DNA from: JAVWGW01 sp036651575
GTDB taxonomy: Bacteria > Actinomycetota > Coriobacteriia > Coriobacteriales > Eggerthellaceae
NCBI GenBank assembly: GCA_036651575.1
Contig: JAVVXN010000011.1
Span: 1 to 37,031, forward strand
Length of the DNA stretch: 37,031 nucleotides
Direction of reading: 5' to 3'
Positions within the stretch are counted from its first letter, which is position 1. The number at the start of each line of letters is the position of its first letter. The notes under the pieces are model-generated. The model saw only the letters and a list, made by a program, of their open reading frames with translations. It searched no databases and had not been told where the DNA came from. The position numbers and the translations under genes are program-made. Below are positions 1-8,423 of the stretch, one piece after another.

Positions 1-581
1 GCGGCGGTTCTATCTGCATCACGCGCGAGCAGAAGGGCATCGGTCGCGGTCAGGCCACAGCCGTTATCGAAGTGGCGCGTGCCCGCGATGAATATTACGA
101 AGAAACTGGCATCTACGTGCCTATTTGTTCCGATGGTGGCATCGTGTATGACCATCATGTGACCCTGGCTTTAGCTATGGGCGCCGACTTCATGATGCTT
201 GGCCGCTATTTTGCCCGTTTCGATGAAAGCCCCACCAACAAGGTGAATATCAACGGCAACTACATGAAGGAATACTGGGGTGAAGGTTCTGCCCGTGCGC
301 GCAATTGGCAGCGCTACGATTTGGGCGGCGACAAAAAAGGCCTCTCCTTCGAAGAGGGTGTCGATTCCTATGTCCCGTATGCCGGGTCTTTGAAAGACAA
401 TCTTGATCTTACGCTTTCAAAGGTAAAGTCGACCATGTGCAATTGTGGCGCGTTGACTATCGCTGAACTACAGGAAAAGGCGAAGCTGACCGTGGTGTCG
501 TCAACCTCTATCGTCGAAGGTGGCGCGCACGACGTGCTTTTGAAAGATAAGACTCCTTATGTGAGCAATTCCATCCGTTAG
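1..581 (+). CDS. guaB: IMP dehydrogenase, C-terminal part (5' end outside window)
   Basis: Oxidises IMP to XMP with NAD+, the committed step of GMP synthesis, in the cytosol. The frame is open from the first bases of the window and reads GGSICITREQKGIGRGQATA, the catalytic loop of IMPDH, with the Cys that forms the covalent E-XMP intermediate. It continues through the phosphate-binding segment PICSDGGIVYD, then GADFMMLGRYFARF, and a C-terminal flap region with KEYWGEGSARARNWQRYD. About 193 codons are visible, so more than half of a usual 490-500 aa protein lies upstream. The tail EGVDSYVPYAG resembles IMPDHs of Firmicutes and Actinobacteria. A hairpin with a T-run follows the stop, so this is the end of its transcription unit. 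Confidence 0.95.
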   Translation, partial: GGSICITREQKGIGRGQATAVIEVARARDEYYEETGIYVPICSDGGIVYDHHVTLALAMGADFMMLGRYFARFDESPTNKVNINGNYMKEYWGEGSARARNWQRYDLGGDKKGLSFEEGVDSYVPYAGSLKDNLDLTLSKVKSTMCNCGALTIAELQEKAKLTVVSSTSIVEGGAHDVLLKDKTPYVSNSIR

Positions 582-607
582 TACGACATTTTCATGGTTT
601 TAGCCCG

Positions 608-637
608 ATGCAGTCCCTGTGGGGGCTGCATTTTTTT
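608..637 (+). terminator. Rho-independent terminator after guaB
   Basis: The arms ATGCAGTCCC and GGGGCTGCAT pair over 10 bp with one T:G wobble around a short loop, followed at once by seven T residues. It lies 26 bp after the guaB stop codon and just before the promoter of the next gene. Confidence 0.85.
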
Positions 638-642
638 GGGGA

Positions 643-651
643 TGCTATAAT
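643..651 (+). promoter_or_regulatory. Extended -10 promoter of the SNF transporter gene
   Basis: TGCTATAAT combines the extended TG motif with a consensus TATAAT box, 32 bp before the start codon. The expected -35 region falls in the terminator T-run and has no good hexamer, which fits an extended -10 promoter. Confidence 0.6.
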
Positions 652-683
652 GCGCCATCAATCAAAGCGGGAGGAACACAGCA

Positions 684-2075
684 ATGGAAGAGCGGGAAAA
701 ATTTGGGTCCCGATTAGGGTTTATTCTTATCAGCGCAGGATGCGCAATCGGTTTAGGAAACGTATGGCGTTTTCCTTATATTTGCGGAGAGTACGGCGGC
801 GCTGCTTTTGTGGTTCTCTACCTGGTTTTTCTTCTGATTCTGGCTTTGCCGGTACTGGTGATGGAGTTTTCCGTGGGCCGGTCGAGTCAGAAAAGTATCG
901 CTCGCGCCTTTGACGCGCTTGAGCCGACCGGATCGAAATGGCATCGCTGCAAGTGGTTTGGTCTTGCGGGTAATTATTTGCTCATGATGTTTTATACCAC
1001 CGTTGCAGGGTGGATGGTTTCCTATATGTTCAAAATCGGCTCGGGGCAAACCAATGGTTTGGACGCGACTGCGATCGGCGCTCAGTTCGACGCGATGCTC
1101 GCGAATCCCTTCGAGATGGTGGGATGGATGCTCGTGGTAACGTTGCTCGGCTTGGTTGTGTGCAGCGTTGGTTTGCGCAACGGCGTTGAGCGTGTGACGA
1201 AGCCGATGATGATATGCCTGATTCTTGTGTTGGGCGTGCTCTGCGTTCGTGCGATGACACTTGATGGCGCTCAGGCCGGTCTTGAGTTCTATCTCCTTCC
1301 CGACTTCAGCAAACTGTTTACGGATGGGTGGACGACGTTTGGCGAAGCGGTGTATGCAGCGATGGGTCAGGCGTTCTTCACGCTTTCCATCGGCGTGGGT
1401 TCCATGGCTATCTTCGGTAGCTATATCGACAAAAAACACCGATTGACCGGGGAGGCTTTGCGTGTTGCCGGCCTCGACACGATGGTTGCGCTTTTGGCGG
1501 GTCTGGTGATTTTCCCGGCGTGCTTCGCCTTTGGCGTCGAGCCGGACAGCGGCCCTGGGTTGGTCTTCATCACGTTGCCGAGCGTGTTCGAGCAGATGTG
1601 GCTGGGTCAGGTGTGGGGTACGCTTTTCTTCCTGTTCATGACCTTTGCTTCATTTTCCACCGTTATCGCTGTTTTTGAGAACATCATCGCGTTTGGTATG
1701 GATCAGTGGGGCCTTTCTCGGAAGAAAGCGGTGCTTTATAATGGTATCGCGCTTATTATCCTCGCGTTGCCGTGTGCTTTAGGGCCCAATGTGCTTTCGG
1801 GGGTTGTCTTCCCCGGCATCGGGGGTATCCAATCGCTTGAGGATTTCATCCTATCAAACAACATCTTACCGCTGGGTTCCATGGTGTTTCTCATGTTTTG
1901 CGTCAATCGTCGCGGGTGGGGCTGGAAGAAGTTTACAGCCGAAGCCGATGCGGGAAAAGGTACAAAATTCCCCCAGTGGGCACGTCGCTACCTGCTTTAC
2001 TGCCTGCCGGTGCTGATCGCCATCATCTTCGTGATGGGCTATATCCCCAAGTTTCAGATTTGGTTCGGGCTCTAA
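684..2075 (+). CDS. Sodium:neurotransmitter symporter (SNF/NSS) family transporter
   Basis: A 463-aa integral membrane protein that probably imports an amino acid or related amine with Na+. The first segment holds the family hallmark GLGNVWRFPY (about residues 23-32), which forms the Na+ and substrate site in the LeuT fold, followed by GAAFVVLYLVFLLILALP. About eleven hydrophobic segments follow, with FGSYIDKKHRL in the middle typical of bacterial members. The length matches bacterial NSS proteins (430-510 aa). The ATG is preceded by GGGAGGAA, so this start is firm. It appears monocistronic, with its own extended -10 promoter and with leuS downstream having a separate -10 box. The substrate cannot be predicted; Trp, Tyr or branched amino acids are known for relatives. 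Confidence 0.92.
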   Translation: MEEREKFGSRLGFILISAGCAIGLGNVWRFPYICGEYGGAAFVVLYLVFLLILALPVLVMEFSVGRSSQKSIARAFDALEPTGSKWHRCKWFGLAGNYLLMMFYTTVAGWMVSYMFKIGSGQTNGLDATAIGAQFDAMLANPFEMVGWMLVVTLLGLVVCSVGLRNGVERVTKPMMICLILVLGVLCVRAMTLDGAQAGLEFYLLPDFSKLFTDGWTTFGEAVYAAMGQAFFTLSIGVGSMAIFGSYIDKKHRLTGEALRVAGLDTMVALLAGLVIFPACFAFGVEPDSGPGLVFITLPSVFEQMWLGQVWGTLFFLFMTFASFSTVIAVFENIIAFGMDQWGLSRKKAVLYNGIALIILALPCALGPNVLSGVVFPGIGGIQSLEDFILSNNILPLGSMVFLMFCVNRRGWGWKKFTAEADAGKGTKFPQWARRYLLYCLPVLIAIIFVMGYIPKFQIWFGL

Positions 2076-2144
2076 CTGCGCGCCGTACGACGCTGCTCTC
2101 TGGCGGATTTTTTGGGTTTGTCTGCTCTGGGGAGGGATTTCTCC

Positions 2145-2150
2145 TATAAT
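2145..2150 (+). promoter_or_regulatory. -10 box of the leuS promoter
   Basis: A perfect TATAAT lies 39 bp before the leuS ATG. No convincing -35 hexamer was found at 16-18 bp spacing. The leader is too short for a T-box riboswitch. Confidence 0.5.
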
Positions 2151-2189
2151 GGATGCCATTGCTGGTTTAACACGGAAAGATAGTTGCTT

Positions 2190-4763
2190 ATGAAAGAATA
2201 CAATCCGCACGAGCTCGAACCCCGCTGGCAGAAGGCGTGGGAGGCAGCCGATGTCTACAAGGCCGCCGAAGATACCTCGAAGCCGAAGAAGTACGTGCTC
2301 GAGATGTTTCCCTATCCTTCGGGCGATCTTCACATGGGACATGTGCGCAACTACACCATCGGTGATGTGATTGCGCGCTACGCCAAGATGTGCGGATTCG
2401 ACGTGTTGCACCCCATGGGCTGGGATGCGTTCGGTCTGCCGGCAGAAAATGCGGCAATCAAGCATAACAGCCACCCTTCAAAGTGGACTTACAGCAACAT
2501 TGAAACGCAAAAAGCCAGCTGCAAGCGCATGGGATTCTCGTTTGACTGGGATCGCACCGTTGTTGCTTGTGATCCTGAATACTATCGCTGGGGTCAGTGG
2601 ATATTTCTGAAAATGTGGGAGCGCGGACTGGTTGAGCGCCGCAATTCTCCGGTGAACTGGTGTCCCAACTGCCAAACCGTGCTTGCTAACGAGCAGGTTA
2701 CCGACGGTGAATGTTGGCGCTGCCACGGTTCGATCGTCAAGCGCGATCTTGAGCAGTGGTATCTCAAAATTACCGATTATGCCCAGGAATTGCTTGACGA
2801 CTTGGACCAGCTCGATGGTTGGCCCGATCGCGTGAAACAAATGCAGGCTCATTGGATCGGACGTTCCGAAGGGGCCGAGGTCGATTTTATCTTGTGCGAT
2901 GCCGAGGGCAATGAACCGGCCGATCCGGGCGCCGATGACGCTATCACGGTGTTCACCACGCGTCCCGATACCCTGTTCGGATGCAGTTTCTTCCTGCTCG
3001 CTCCCGAATATGCGCGGACGCTTGAGCTGGTTGCCGGCACCGAATACGAAGCCGGCGTCAAAGAGGTTATCGCTATCGCCGATGCATCGACGGCGGTCGA
3101 GCGTGCTCAGGGCGACCGCGAAAAGCACGGAGCATTCACGGGGCGCTTTGTGATCAACCCGGTTAACGGCGCAAAGGTTCCCGTGTGGGTTGCCGATTAC
3201 GTCATGGCCGATTACGGTACCGGTGCGGTTATGGCTGTGCCTTCGGGCGACGCGCGCGATTTTGAGTTTGCACGTAAGTACGACTTGCCGATTCCTCCCG
3301 TGGTGCTTCCGAAGGAAGATCCGCTCTATGCCGAGTTGGCCGACCAGCGCGAATGCGTGCGCGATAACGTCGACTGGGAAGCCGCTTTTGCGGCCGAGGG
3401 CTATCTCGTCCAGTCAGGTAAGTACACCGGTTTTGCCGGAGGCAAGAATTCCGAAGCGGTGGATGCCATCATCGGAGATCTGGAAGCGGCGGGCAAGGGT
3501 AAAAAATCCATCCAATTCCGCCTGCGCGACTGGCTGATCTCTCGCCAGCGCTACTGGGGTAACCCCATTCCGGCAATCTACTGCGATACGTGCGGCCTCG
3601 TGCCGGTTCCTGCTGAGGATCTGCCGGTTACGCTGCCCTTTGATGTGGATATTGCCAGCGGCAAGGGGCTTGCCGACAACGAAGAATTCGTTTCCTGTAC
3701 GTGTCCGGTGTGCGGAAAGCCGGCTCGTCGCGAAACCGATACGATGGACACGTTTACGTGCTCGTCGTGGTATTACCTGCGCTATACCGATCCACACAAC
3801 GACATGCTGCCCTTCGATTCCGAAAAGGCCAATCGCTGGATGCCGGTCGACCAGTATATCGGCGGCATCGAACACGCGATTTTGCACCTGCTGTACTCGC
3901 GTTTCTTCGTAAAGGTTCTGCGCGATATCGGTATGGTCGACTTCGATGAGCCGTTTGAAAATCTGCTGACGCAGGGCATGGTCAAACTTAACGGCGAAAC
4001 CATGTCGAAGTCGAAGGGTAACGTGGTTGCCCCCGAAGACATGATCGTCGAATACGGTGCCGACGCGGTGCGTACCTACATCCTCTTCATGGCCCCTCCC
4101 GATAAAGATCTCGAGTGGGAAGAAGATGGTCTGGCGGGTATCTATCGCTTCCTCAATCGCGTGTGGCGCATGGTCAACGACTTGGTGGGCGAAGCGGGAG
4201 AAGAAACGCTGTTCCAGTCCGGTGTTGCCACGGAGGAGGCGGGCAAGCAGGCCGCGACGGTTCTGCACCGTGAGCGCCATCGCGTCATAGGGAAAGCTAC
4301 CGACGATTTTGCGCGCAACAACTTCAACACCGCCATCGCCGCTATCATGGAATTGGCGAATACGACCGGTGACTACCTGCGCAAGGTTTCGCCTGAAGTT
4401 CGTGGCGCAAGCGATGTCCAGACTGCGCTCGCGGTTGATGTTGCCGAAACGCTGGTGTGTCTGATGGCTCCCATGGCTCCTCATTGGGCCGAAGAGCTTT
4501 GGCGGGGGGTATTGGGTCACGAAAGCTCGGTGCATCTGCAGGCGTGGCCGACGTTTGATCCCGAGCAGGCGAAGGCCGACGAGATCGAGCTTGCCGTGCA
4601 GGTTAACGGTAAGGTAAAAGCGCGCATCACCGTGGCCTCTGACGCTGCCGAAGAAGTGGTGCGGACTCAGGCTCTCGAAGCGGTTGCCGCTGTTGTCGAC
4701 GGTAAAAGCATTGTCAAAGCAATCGTTATCCCCGGTCGTTTGGTCAATATCGTTATCAAGTAG
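2190..4763 (+). CDS. leuS: Leucyl-tRNA synthetase
   Basis: Charges tRNA-Leu with leucine; an 857-aa cytosolic class Ia synthetase of bacterial LeuRS length. Seen in order: the HIGH-type motif in PYPSGDLHMGHVRNYTIGD (near residue 45), a zinc-type module with CPNCQTVL and CWRCHG, the CP1 editing domain with FTTRPDTLFG (the Thr-rich hydrolytic site), the LeuRS-specific insertion, the tRNA-binding WYYLRYTDP segment, the KMSKS-type motif ETMSKSKGNVV, and a C-terminal anticodon-binding helical domain. I chose the ATG at 2190, which has GGAAAG about 10 bp upstream, over the in-frame TTG two codons earlier. It is followed after 49 bp by a membrane protein gene and may be cotranscribed with it. Nothing looks missing or damaged. 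Confidence 0.98.
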   Translation: MKEYNPHELEPRWQKAWEAADVYKAAEDTSKPKKYVLEMFPYPSGDLHMGHVRNYTIGDVIARYAKMCGFDVLHPMGWDAFGLPAENAAIKHNSHPSKWTYSNIETQKASCKRMGFSFDWDRTVVACDPEYYRWGQWIFLKMWERGLVERRNSPVNWCPNCQTVLANEQVTDGECWRCHGSIVKRDLEQWYLKITDYAQELLDDLDQLDGWPDRVKQMQAHWIGRSEGAEVDFILCDAEGNEPADPGADDAITVFTTRPDTLFGCSFFLLAPEYARTLELVAGTEYEAGVKEVIAIADASTAVERAQGDREKHGAFTGRFVINPVNGAKVPVWVADYVMADYGTGAVMAVPSGDARDFEFARKYDLPIPPVVLPKEDPLYAELADQRECVRDNVDWEAAFAAEGYLVQSGKYTGFAGGKNSEAVDAIIGDLEAAGKGKKSIQFRLRDWLISRQRYWGNPIPAIYCDTCGLVPVPAEDLPVTLPFDVDIASGKGLADNEEFVSCTCPVCGKPARRETDTMDTFTCSSWYYLRYTDPHNDMLPFDSEKANRWMPVDQYIGGIEHAILHLLYSRFFVKVLRDIGMVDFDEPFENLLTQGMVKLNGETMSKSKGNVVAPEDMIVEYGADAVRTYILFMAPPDKDLEWEEDGLAGIYRFLNRVWRMVNDLVGEAGEETLFQSGVATEEAGKQAATVLHRERHRVIGKATDDFARNNFNTAIAAIMELANTTGDYLRKVSPEVRGASDVQTALAVDVAETLVCLMAPMAPHWAEELWRGVLGHESSVHLQAWPTFDPEQAKADEIELAVQVNGKVKARITVASDAAEEVVRTQALEAVAAVVDGKSIVKAIVIPGRLVNIVIK

Positions 4764-4812
4764 ATAATCAGACGTTTTGGGGAGCAGGGGGTTTTCCGTT
4801 AGTGTCGGACGT

Positions 4813-5493
4813 ATGGCGAAATCGAAAATAAATAGGTTGGTGACAGGCTTGCTGCTGGGTATGGTGTGCGTCGTTGTTGTGCTCGCGGGAATCGTTGCGC
4901 TCACCAACGCGCTTGTCGTGGGTGCAGCCAAAGAGAAGATCGTCAGTGTCGATACGGCGTTGCAATCCAGTGCCGAAGCCATCGTCGTGCTTGGCGCTTC
5001 GGTGCTGCCAAGCGGCGAGCCGTCGGGAATCCTGTCGGATCGCCTCGATGTTGCTATCGAGCTCTACCGGGGCGGTGCTGCTCCGAAACTGATTATGAGC
5101 GGCGATAATGCCGAGGCCTCCTACAATGAATGCGCGGCAATGAAAAACTACGCGGTCGCCCGGGGAGTGCCGAGCGAGGATGTTTTCTGCGATCATGCGG
5201 GGCTTTCAACCTACGAAACCATGTATCGCGCTCGGTATGTGTTCGGTGCGCAGCGCGTCGTCATCGTCACGCAAACCTACCACCTTTCGCGTGCGGTTTA
5301 TGCTGCCGACGGCTTGGGGATGGAGGCGCTCGGAGTGCCGAGCGACCTGCATACCTACAGCAATCAGTCCCATTACGACAGGCGCGAAATACTTGCTCGT
5401 ACAAAGGATTTCTTTCAGGTGCTCTTTAAGGTTCCGGTCAGTCTCGTCGGCGGGCCTGTTTCGCTCGACCAATCCGGGGACGTGACCGGATAG
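4813..5493 (+). CDS. DUF218 / YdcF-SanA-like membrane-anchored protein
   Basis: About 226 aa with one N-terminal membrane helix (LVTGLLLGMVCVVVVLAGIV), then a single DUF218 domain outside the membrane. Family signatures seen are AEAIVVLGASV near the start of the domain, SDRLDVAIELYRGGAAPKL, IMSGDN, and RVVIVTQTYHLSRAVYAA towards the end. DUF218 proteins such as SanA and YdcF are linked to envelope integrity, but the reaction is not settled. The ATG at 4813 begins right before the charged stretch AKSKINR of a signal anchor; an upstream in-frame TTG at 4777 has no ribosome site, though the site for the ATG is also weak. It may be translated on the leuS transcript. The stop lies 22 bp from the convergent LuxR gene, and no terminator is visible between them. 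Confidence 0.8.
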   Translation: MAKSKINRLVTGLLLGMVCVVVVLAGIVALTNALVVGAAKEKIVSVDTALQSSAEAIVVLGASVLPSGEPSGILSDRLDVAIELYRGGAAPKLIMSGDNAEASYNECAAMKNYAVARGVPSEDVFCDHAGLSTYETMYRARYVFGAQRVVIVTQTYHLSRAVYAADGLGMEALGVPSDLHTYSNQSHYDRREILARTKDFFQVLFKVPVSLVGGPVSLDQSGDVTG

Positions 5494-5515
5494 TGACATC
5501 CCGTTTTCGGTGCCC

Positions 5516-7249
5516 TTAGGTGCGGGGGAGAGTGCGGGGATCGAACGCTTCGACAAGGTCGATCAGCTCTTGTTTTTTGTGCACCGCGAGCTTCGTGTAG
5601 ATGCGCTTGCTGTGCGTGCGGATGGTGTTTTCTGACACCACTAAATCTTCGGCGATGCGAACCACGCTGTTACCGCGCACGATCAGCTCCATCACTTCAG
5701 CTTCGCGTGCCGAAAGGCGATAGTGCTGCTGCATCAAGGCGCATTGCTTGGAAATACGATCGCGGTATTGCGGGGCGTCGCCCTCGCGCAGAAAACGTTC
5801 ACTCCGACCTCTCTGAGGGGTGTCGATATCTTTGAGGAAGCGTTCGTTTTTGCGCGCATTTTGTTCGGCTGCTTGCTCGACGGTTTGCACCGGCTTTGTT
5901 TGAGGGCTCGTTTGTTGCGGAGTCCCCGGTCTGTCGGGCAAGCCCTCGCGCCTCTCGTCGCAAGATGATAAGTCGTGCACCTGCTCGATCAGACGGTGGG
6001 TTTCGTTTTCGTCCGGAGCATTAAGTGATACGAATTCGATGCGTTCGGCTGCAACTTGTCCGCCGGAAAGTGCCTGGCGAAAACCTCCCTGTCCGATAAA
6101 GTACATGATCCCTAAAAGGTAGAGGGATAGCAGCGCTACGGCCGCAAGGGGTGTAATCCCTAAGACGTTCACCTGTTCGGCAAAGCTGCCGCCTACAAAT
6201 CCGATGTCGTGGAGCAAGTAGACGGTGCCTCCGAAAAATCCGTAGATGAAGACGGGGTTGATGCCGCTATCCCGCGATGCCTGGGCGCACTGAATCATCA
6301 TGAGCATGATTGCAATGCTGTAAACGGCGTACAAAAGACCTGCGTATATGCTCGAAAACGCCGGTCCGGCAAAGGGCAGCAGCGCGAATGCGGTGATGAG
6401 CAACGGAAAAAAGAAACGATAAGCGCTCGTGACGTTGATGTGTAGGCTTTTGTTTTGCCAAACAAGCAATAAGCCCAGGGCGGCAACGAGCGATCCGATC
6501 ATGGAGGCGATATTGACCAGCGAGCCGACCAGGGGGTCGCCGATGGCAAGCGCTCGAACGACACCGCAACAAAAGCCCAGCGTTCCAATGCTGAAAGCAC
6601 TCCGCCAATAATTTTTGATTGCCTTTTTGTACACGTTCGGGTGTTTTCGAGGAACATCCTCAAACATGGGCTGTGACAGATCGATCGTGCGGCTTTTCAA
6701 TACGATGCAAAGTCCGAATAGCGGCAAGAATACGAGAGGAATTAGAAATACCGTTACTGCGCGGGGGATGAGATAGAGCGAAAAATAGAGCAGCGCAGAA
6801 ATTGCGGTACCCAAAATGAGGTCATGGTTGCCGGTTTTTGCATCTTGGCTGGCAAAGAGCCGTTGCCATAGCATGAAAAACCCAGCAGAGCCCAAACCAA
6901 GGAAGCCGCCGCCGATGGTGACAAGGGGTGCGGCAAGGTGGTCGACATAGATGGCGCCGATTAAAAAACACCAACCAAGAAAGTAAGGAATTGCCGCCGT
7001 GAGCACCAGAAATCGTCGGGTTGGTCCGGGAATGAAGTACACGCCCCCCGTGCTGACAAAATAGCTTACGGCAAAAACAAGTGACTGCGCCAAGAAGAAT
7101 TGGAAGATAATTTGAGGTGTTTGGAAATCCATCGGCAAAAAGGGAAATACGCCGCCCCAGATGCCGGCAGCGTTGATGGCCAAAAAGAGGGCATAACCCA
7201 ACGAGGTAACGTTGGGGGTTAATATGTGCAGGAAGCTGGTGGTGCGCAT
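5516..7249 (-). CDS. Membrane-embedded LuxR-family transcriptional regulator
   Basis: 577 aa. Residues 1 to about 395 are almost wholly hydrophobic with about twelve predicted membrane segments in a transporter-like arrangement. A polar linker follows (about 395-510), then a C-terminal LuxR/FixJ helix-turn-helix beginning LSAREAEVMELIVRG and continuing with the recognition helix around SENTIRTHSKRIYTKL. Such membrane-LuxR fusions are abundant in Eggerthellaceae and often sit beside molybdopterin reductase genes; the membrane part is thought to sense a small molecule or membrane state. The ATG has AAGGAGA at good spacing. It is divergent from the orphan DmsC-like anchor at 7407, sharing a 157-bp intergenic region, so that gene and the dms operon are its likely targets (inference). 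The linker carries a short tandem duplication (ERFLKDIDTPQ and ERFLREGDAPQ). Confidence 0.88.
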   Translation of the reverse strand: MRTTSFLHILTPNVTSLGYALFLAINAAGIWGGVFPFLPMDFQTPQIIFQFFLAQSLVFAVSYFVSTGGVYFIPGPTRRFLVLTAAIPYFLGWCFLIGAIYVDHLAAPLVTIGGGFLGLGSAGFFMLWQRLFASQDAKTGNHDLILGTAISALLYFSLYLIPRAVTVFLIPLVFLPLFGLCIVLKSRTIDLSQPMFEDVPRKHPNVYKKAIKNYWRSAFSIGTLGFCCGVVRALAIGDPLVGSLVNIASMIGSLVAALGLLLVWQNKSLHINVTSAYRFFFPLLITAFALLPFAGPAFSSIYAGLLYAVYSIAIMLMMIQCAQASRDSGINPVFIYGFFGGTVYLLHDIGFVGGSFAEQVNVLGITPLAAVALLSLYLLGIMYFIGQGGFRQALSGGQVAAERIEFVSLNAPDENETHRLIEQVHDLSSCDERREGLPDRPGTPQQTSPQTKPVQTVEQAAEQNARKNERFLKDIDTPQRGRSERFLREGDAPQYRDRISKQCALMQQHYRLSAREAEVMELIVRGNSVVRIAEDLVVSENTIRTHSKRIYTKLAVHKKQELIDLVEAFDPRTLPRT

Positions 7250-7303
7250 GGTCTCCTTCTTACGTGAATGATAAAAGTATACCCCACCCTACGACCGAAG
7301 AAC

Positions 7304-7334
7304 TTGTGACAAAATGCTCAGGTAGCTCTATAGT
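7304..7334 (+). promoter_or_regulatory. Candidate promoter for the orphan dmsC-like gene
   Basis: TTGTGA and TATAGT are 19 bp apart, upstream of a leader of about 65 nt that contains a small GGAC-GAAA-GTCC hairpin with a GNRA-type loop at 7364-7375. The short dyad TTGTGACAA at 7304-7312 could be bound by a regulator. The divergent luxR gene has a TATACT-like box on the minus strand at 7277-7282. Confidence 0.4.
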
Positions 7335-7406
7335 GATGTTTTACACTGAGAGAAGACAAGTTCGGACGAAAGTCCACCTTCGCCGTTATCCCCAGGAGGA
7401 TGTATC

Positions 7407-8267
7407 ATGGATCAAGCAATGGCCGAATTCCCTTTGGCTTTATTTACTACGCTCGCGCCCGTTGGCGTGGGGGCTTTTGCGTTGCTCGCGATCGCCTTTT
7501 TCACGGTAAGATTCTCAGATGAGGAACTGAAAAAAATAGATATGATGACGCTTGTCCCCTTGGGATTTATTCTGGGGGGCTTTGCGCTGTCTTTTTTGTA
7601 TTCCACCAATCCGCAAAGTGCTCTTTGTGGGATTGTTGGTTGGGGATTCTCACCGCTTTCAAATGAAATGGTTGCCGGTGTCCTCACGTTTTTGCTTGCT
7701 GTTGTGTACTGGGTTTTTGCCATGGCGGGAAAGCTCGGTATCCTCGCGCGTAAGATTTTTTGTACGGTGGTCGCGGCACTCGGCATTGTCTTTTCGTTCC
7801 TGGTCGGTTTGGCGTACGTGACTCCAGCTGTTGTTTCGTGGTATGTGATTTTCCCTCCTTTCGAAATCCTAGGATTTTCTCTGCTGGGCGGCATGGTGCT
7901 GGGCACTTTTGTTCTGGCGTTATCCGGTGCTCTTTCCACGGCAAAATCGACGAACTTGTTTAAGGTGACCGTCATGATCGTGGCTGCAATAGGGTTCTTT
8001 CTTGGCGTTGGTTCCATGTTCTCCCATCTTGGCTATGTCGATACGCTTGCAACGGCAACCGCCAGCGGTACCGTGCTCGTTGCGGGAGTGGTGGGGTATG
8101 TCGGCATGTTCGTTGTCTGCCTGCTTCTTGCGCTCGTGTTGGAAATCATCGCCCTCTACAAAAGCAGTACGACGTTGATCATGGGGCTGGGTGTGGCGTG
8201 GGGTCTGGCGGGCATCGTGATTGCCCGTTTGGTTTTTTATGCGCTTCAGATGCCGAGTGGCCTGTAG
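7407..8267 (+). CDS. DmsC-family membrane anchor, orphan copy (quinol-site His replaced by Tyr)
   Basis: 286 aa with eight predicted membrane helices and no catalytic partner directly attached. It closely resembles the operon anchor at 11758: MDQAMAEFPLALFTTLAP against MEQAMAELPLAIFTTLAP, and both carry SPLSNE and a C-terminal ARLVFYALQ or ARLVFYGIQ segment. In DmsC the anchor oxidises menaquinol and passes electrons to DmsB. E. coli DmsC needs His65 for quinol binding. The aligned residue here is Tyr65 (SFLYSTNP against SFIHLASP), while Glu87 of SPLSNE is kept. The ATG has AGGAGG upstream. A terminator follows at 8306, so it is transcribed apart from dmsA. It could be a spare anchor with changed quinone chemistry or a sensor paired with the divergent LuxR protein; both are inferences. 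Confidence 0.85.
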   Translation: MDQAMAEFPLALFTTLAPVGVGAFALLAIAFFTVRFSDEELKKIDMMTLVPLGFILGGFALSFLYSTNPQSALCGIVGWGFSPLSNEMVAGVLTFLLAVVYWVFAMAGKLGILARKIFCTVVAALGIVFSFLVGLAYVTPAVVSWYVIFPPFEILGFSLLGGMVLGTFVLALSGALSTAKSTNLFKVTVMIVAAIGFFLGVGSMFSHLGYVDTLATATASGTVLVAGVVGYVGMFVVCLLLALVLEIIALYKSSTTLIMGLGVAWGLAGIVIARLVFYALQMPSGL

Positions 8268-8305
8268 CGTTTTTTAGAGCCAGTTCGTGGTTTACGGGGG
8301 AAATG

Positions 8306-8333
8306 AAAAGACGCTCATGCAGGGCGTCTTTTT
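8306..8333 (+). terminator. Rho-independent terminator after the orphan dmsC-like gene
   Basis: AAAAGACGC and GCGTCTTTT form a perfect 9-bp stem with a 9-nt loop, ending in a T-run, 38 bp after the stop codon. It separates the orphan anchor from the dmsABC operon. Confidence 0.85.
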
Positions 8334-8334
8334 A

Positions 8335-8355
8335 CGTTGAGGATGATCCTCAACG
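8335..8355. promoter_or_regulatory. Perfect 9-bp dyad, candidate operator
   Basis: The arms CGTTGAGGA and TCCTCAACG are exact inverted copies with a 3-nt centre. No T-run follows. It starts directly after the terminator of the previous gene and lies about 240 bp upstream of the likely dmsA promoter. The TTGA...TCAA ends are reminiscent of FNR/CRP-type sites, but the spacing is not that of a standard FNR box. Function is inferred. Confidence 0.45.
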
Positions 8356-8380
8356 ATGCGTTTGTTGGGGGAAAAGGCTT

Positions 8381-8399
8381 TTCGGGAAAGCGTCCCGAA
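8381..8399. repeat. 7-bp inverted repeat in the dmsA upstream region
   Basis: TTCGGGA and TCCCGAA flank a 5-nt centre exactly. There is no T-run, so it is not an obvious terminator. It is the second of three dyads lying in a row between 8335 and 8446. Confidence 0.4.
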
Positions 8400-8423
8400 G
8401 GTGAAGCGTTCGAAAATAAGGGG

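Noticed and set aside
2076..2189. Possible T-box or other riboswitch before leuS
   Set aside because: The leader after the TATAAT is under 40 nt, too short for a T-box, and no antiterminator-like structure is visible.
3414..4982. Long minus-strand open frame (522 codons) opposite leuS
   Set aside because: It runs antisense through clear leuS coding sequence with all synthetase motifs intact. The translated minus frame has no recognisable domain and no ribosome site, so it is a shadow of codon bias.
7364..7375. GGAC-GAAA-GTCC mini-hairpin as a functional RNA
   Set aside because: A 4-bp stem with a GNRA loop is common by chance, and no larger conserved structure surrounds it.
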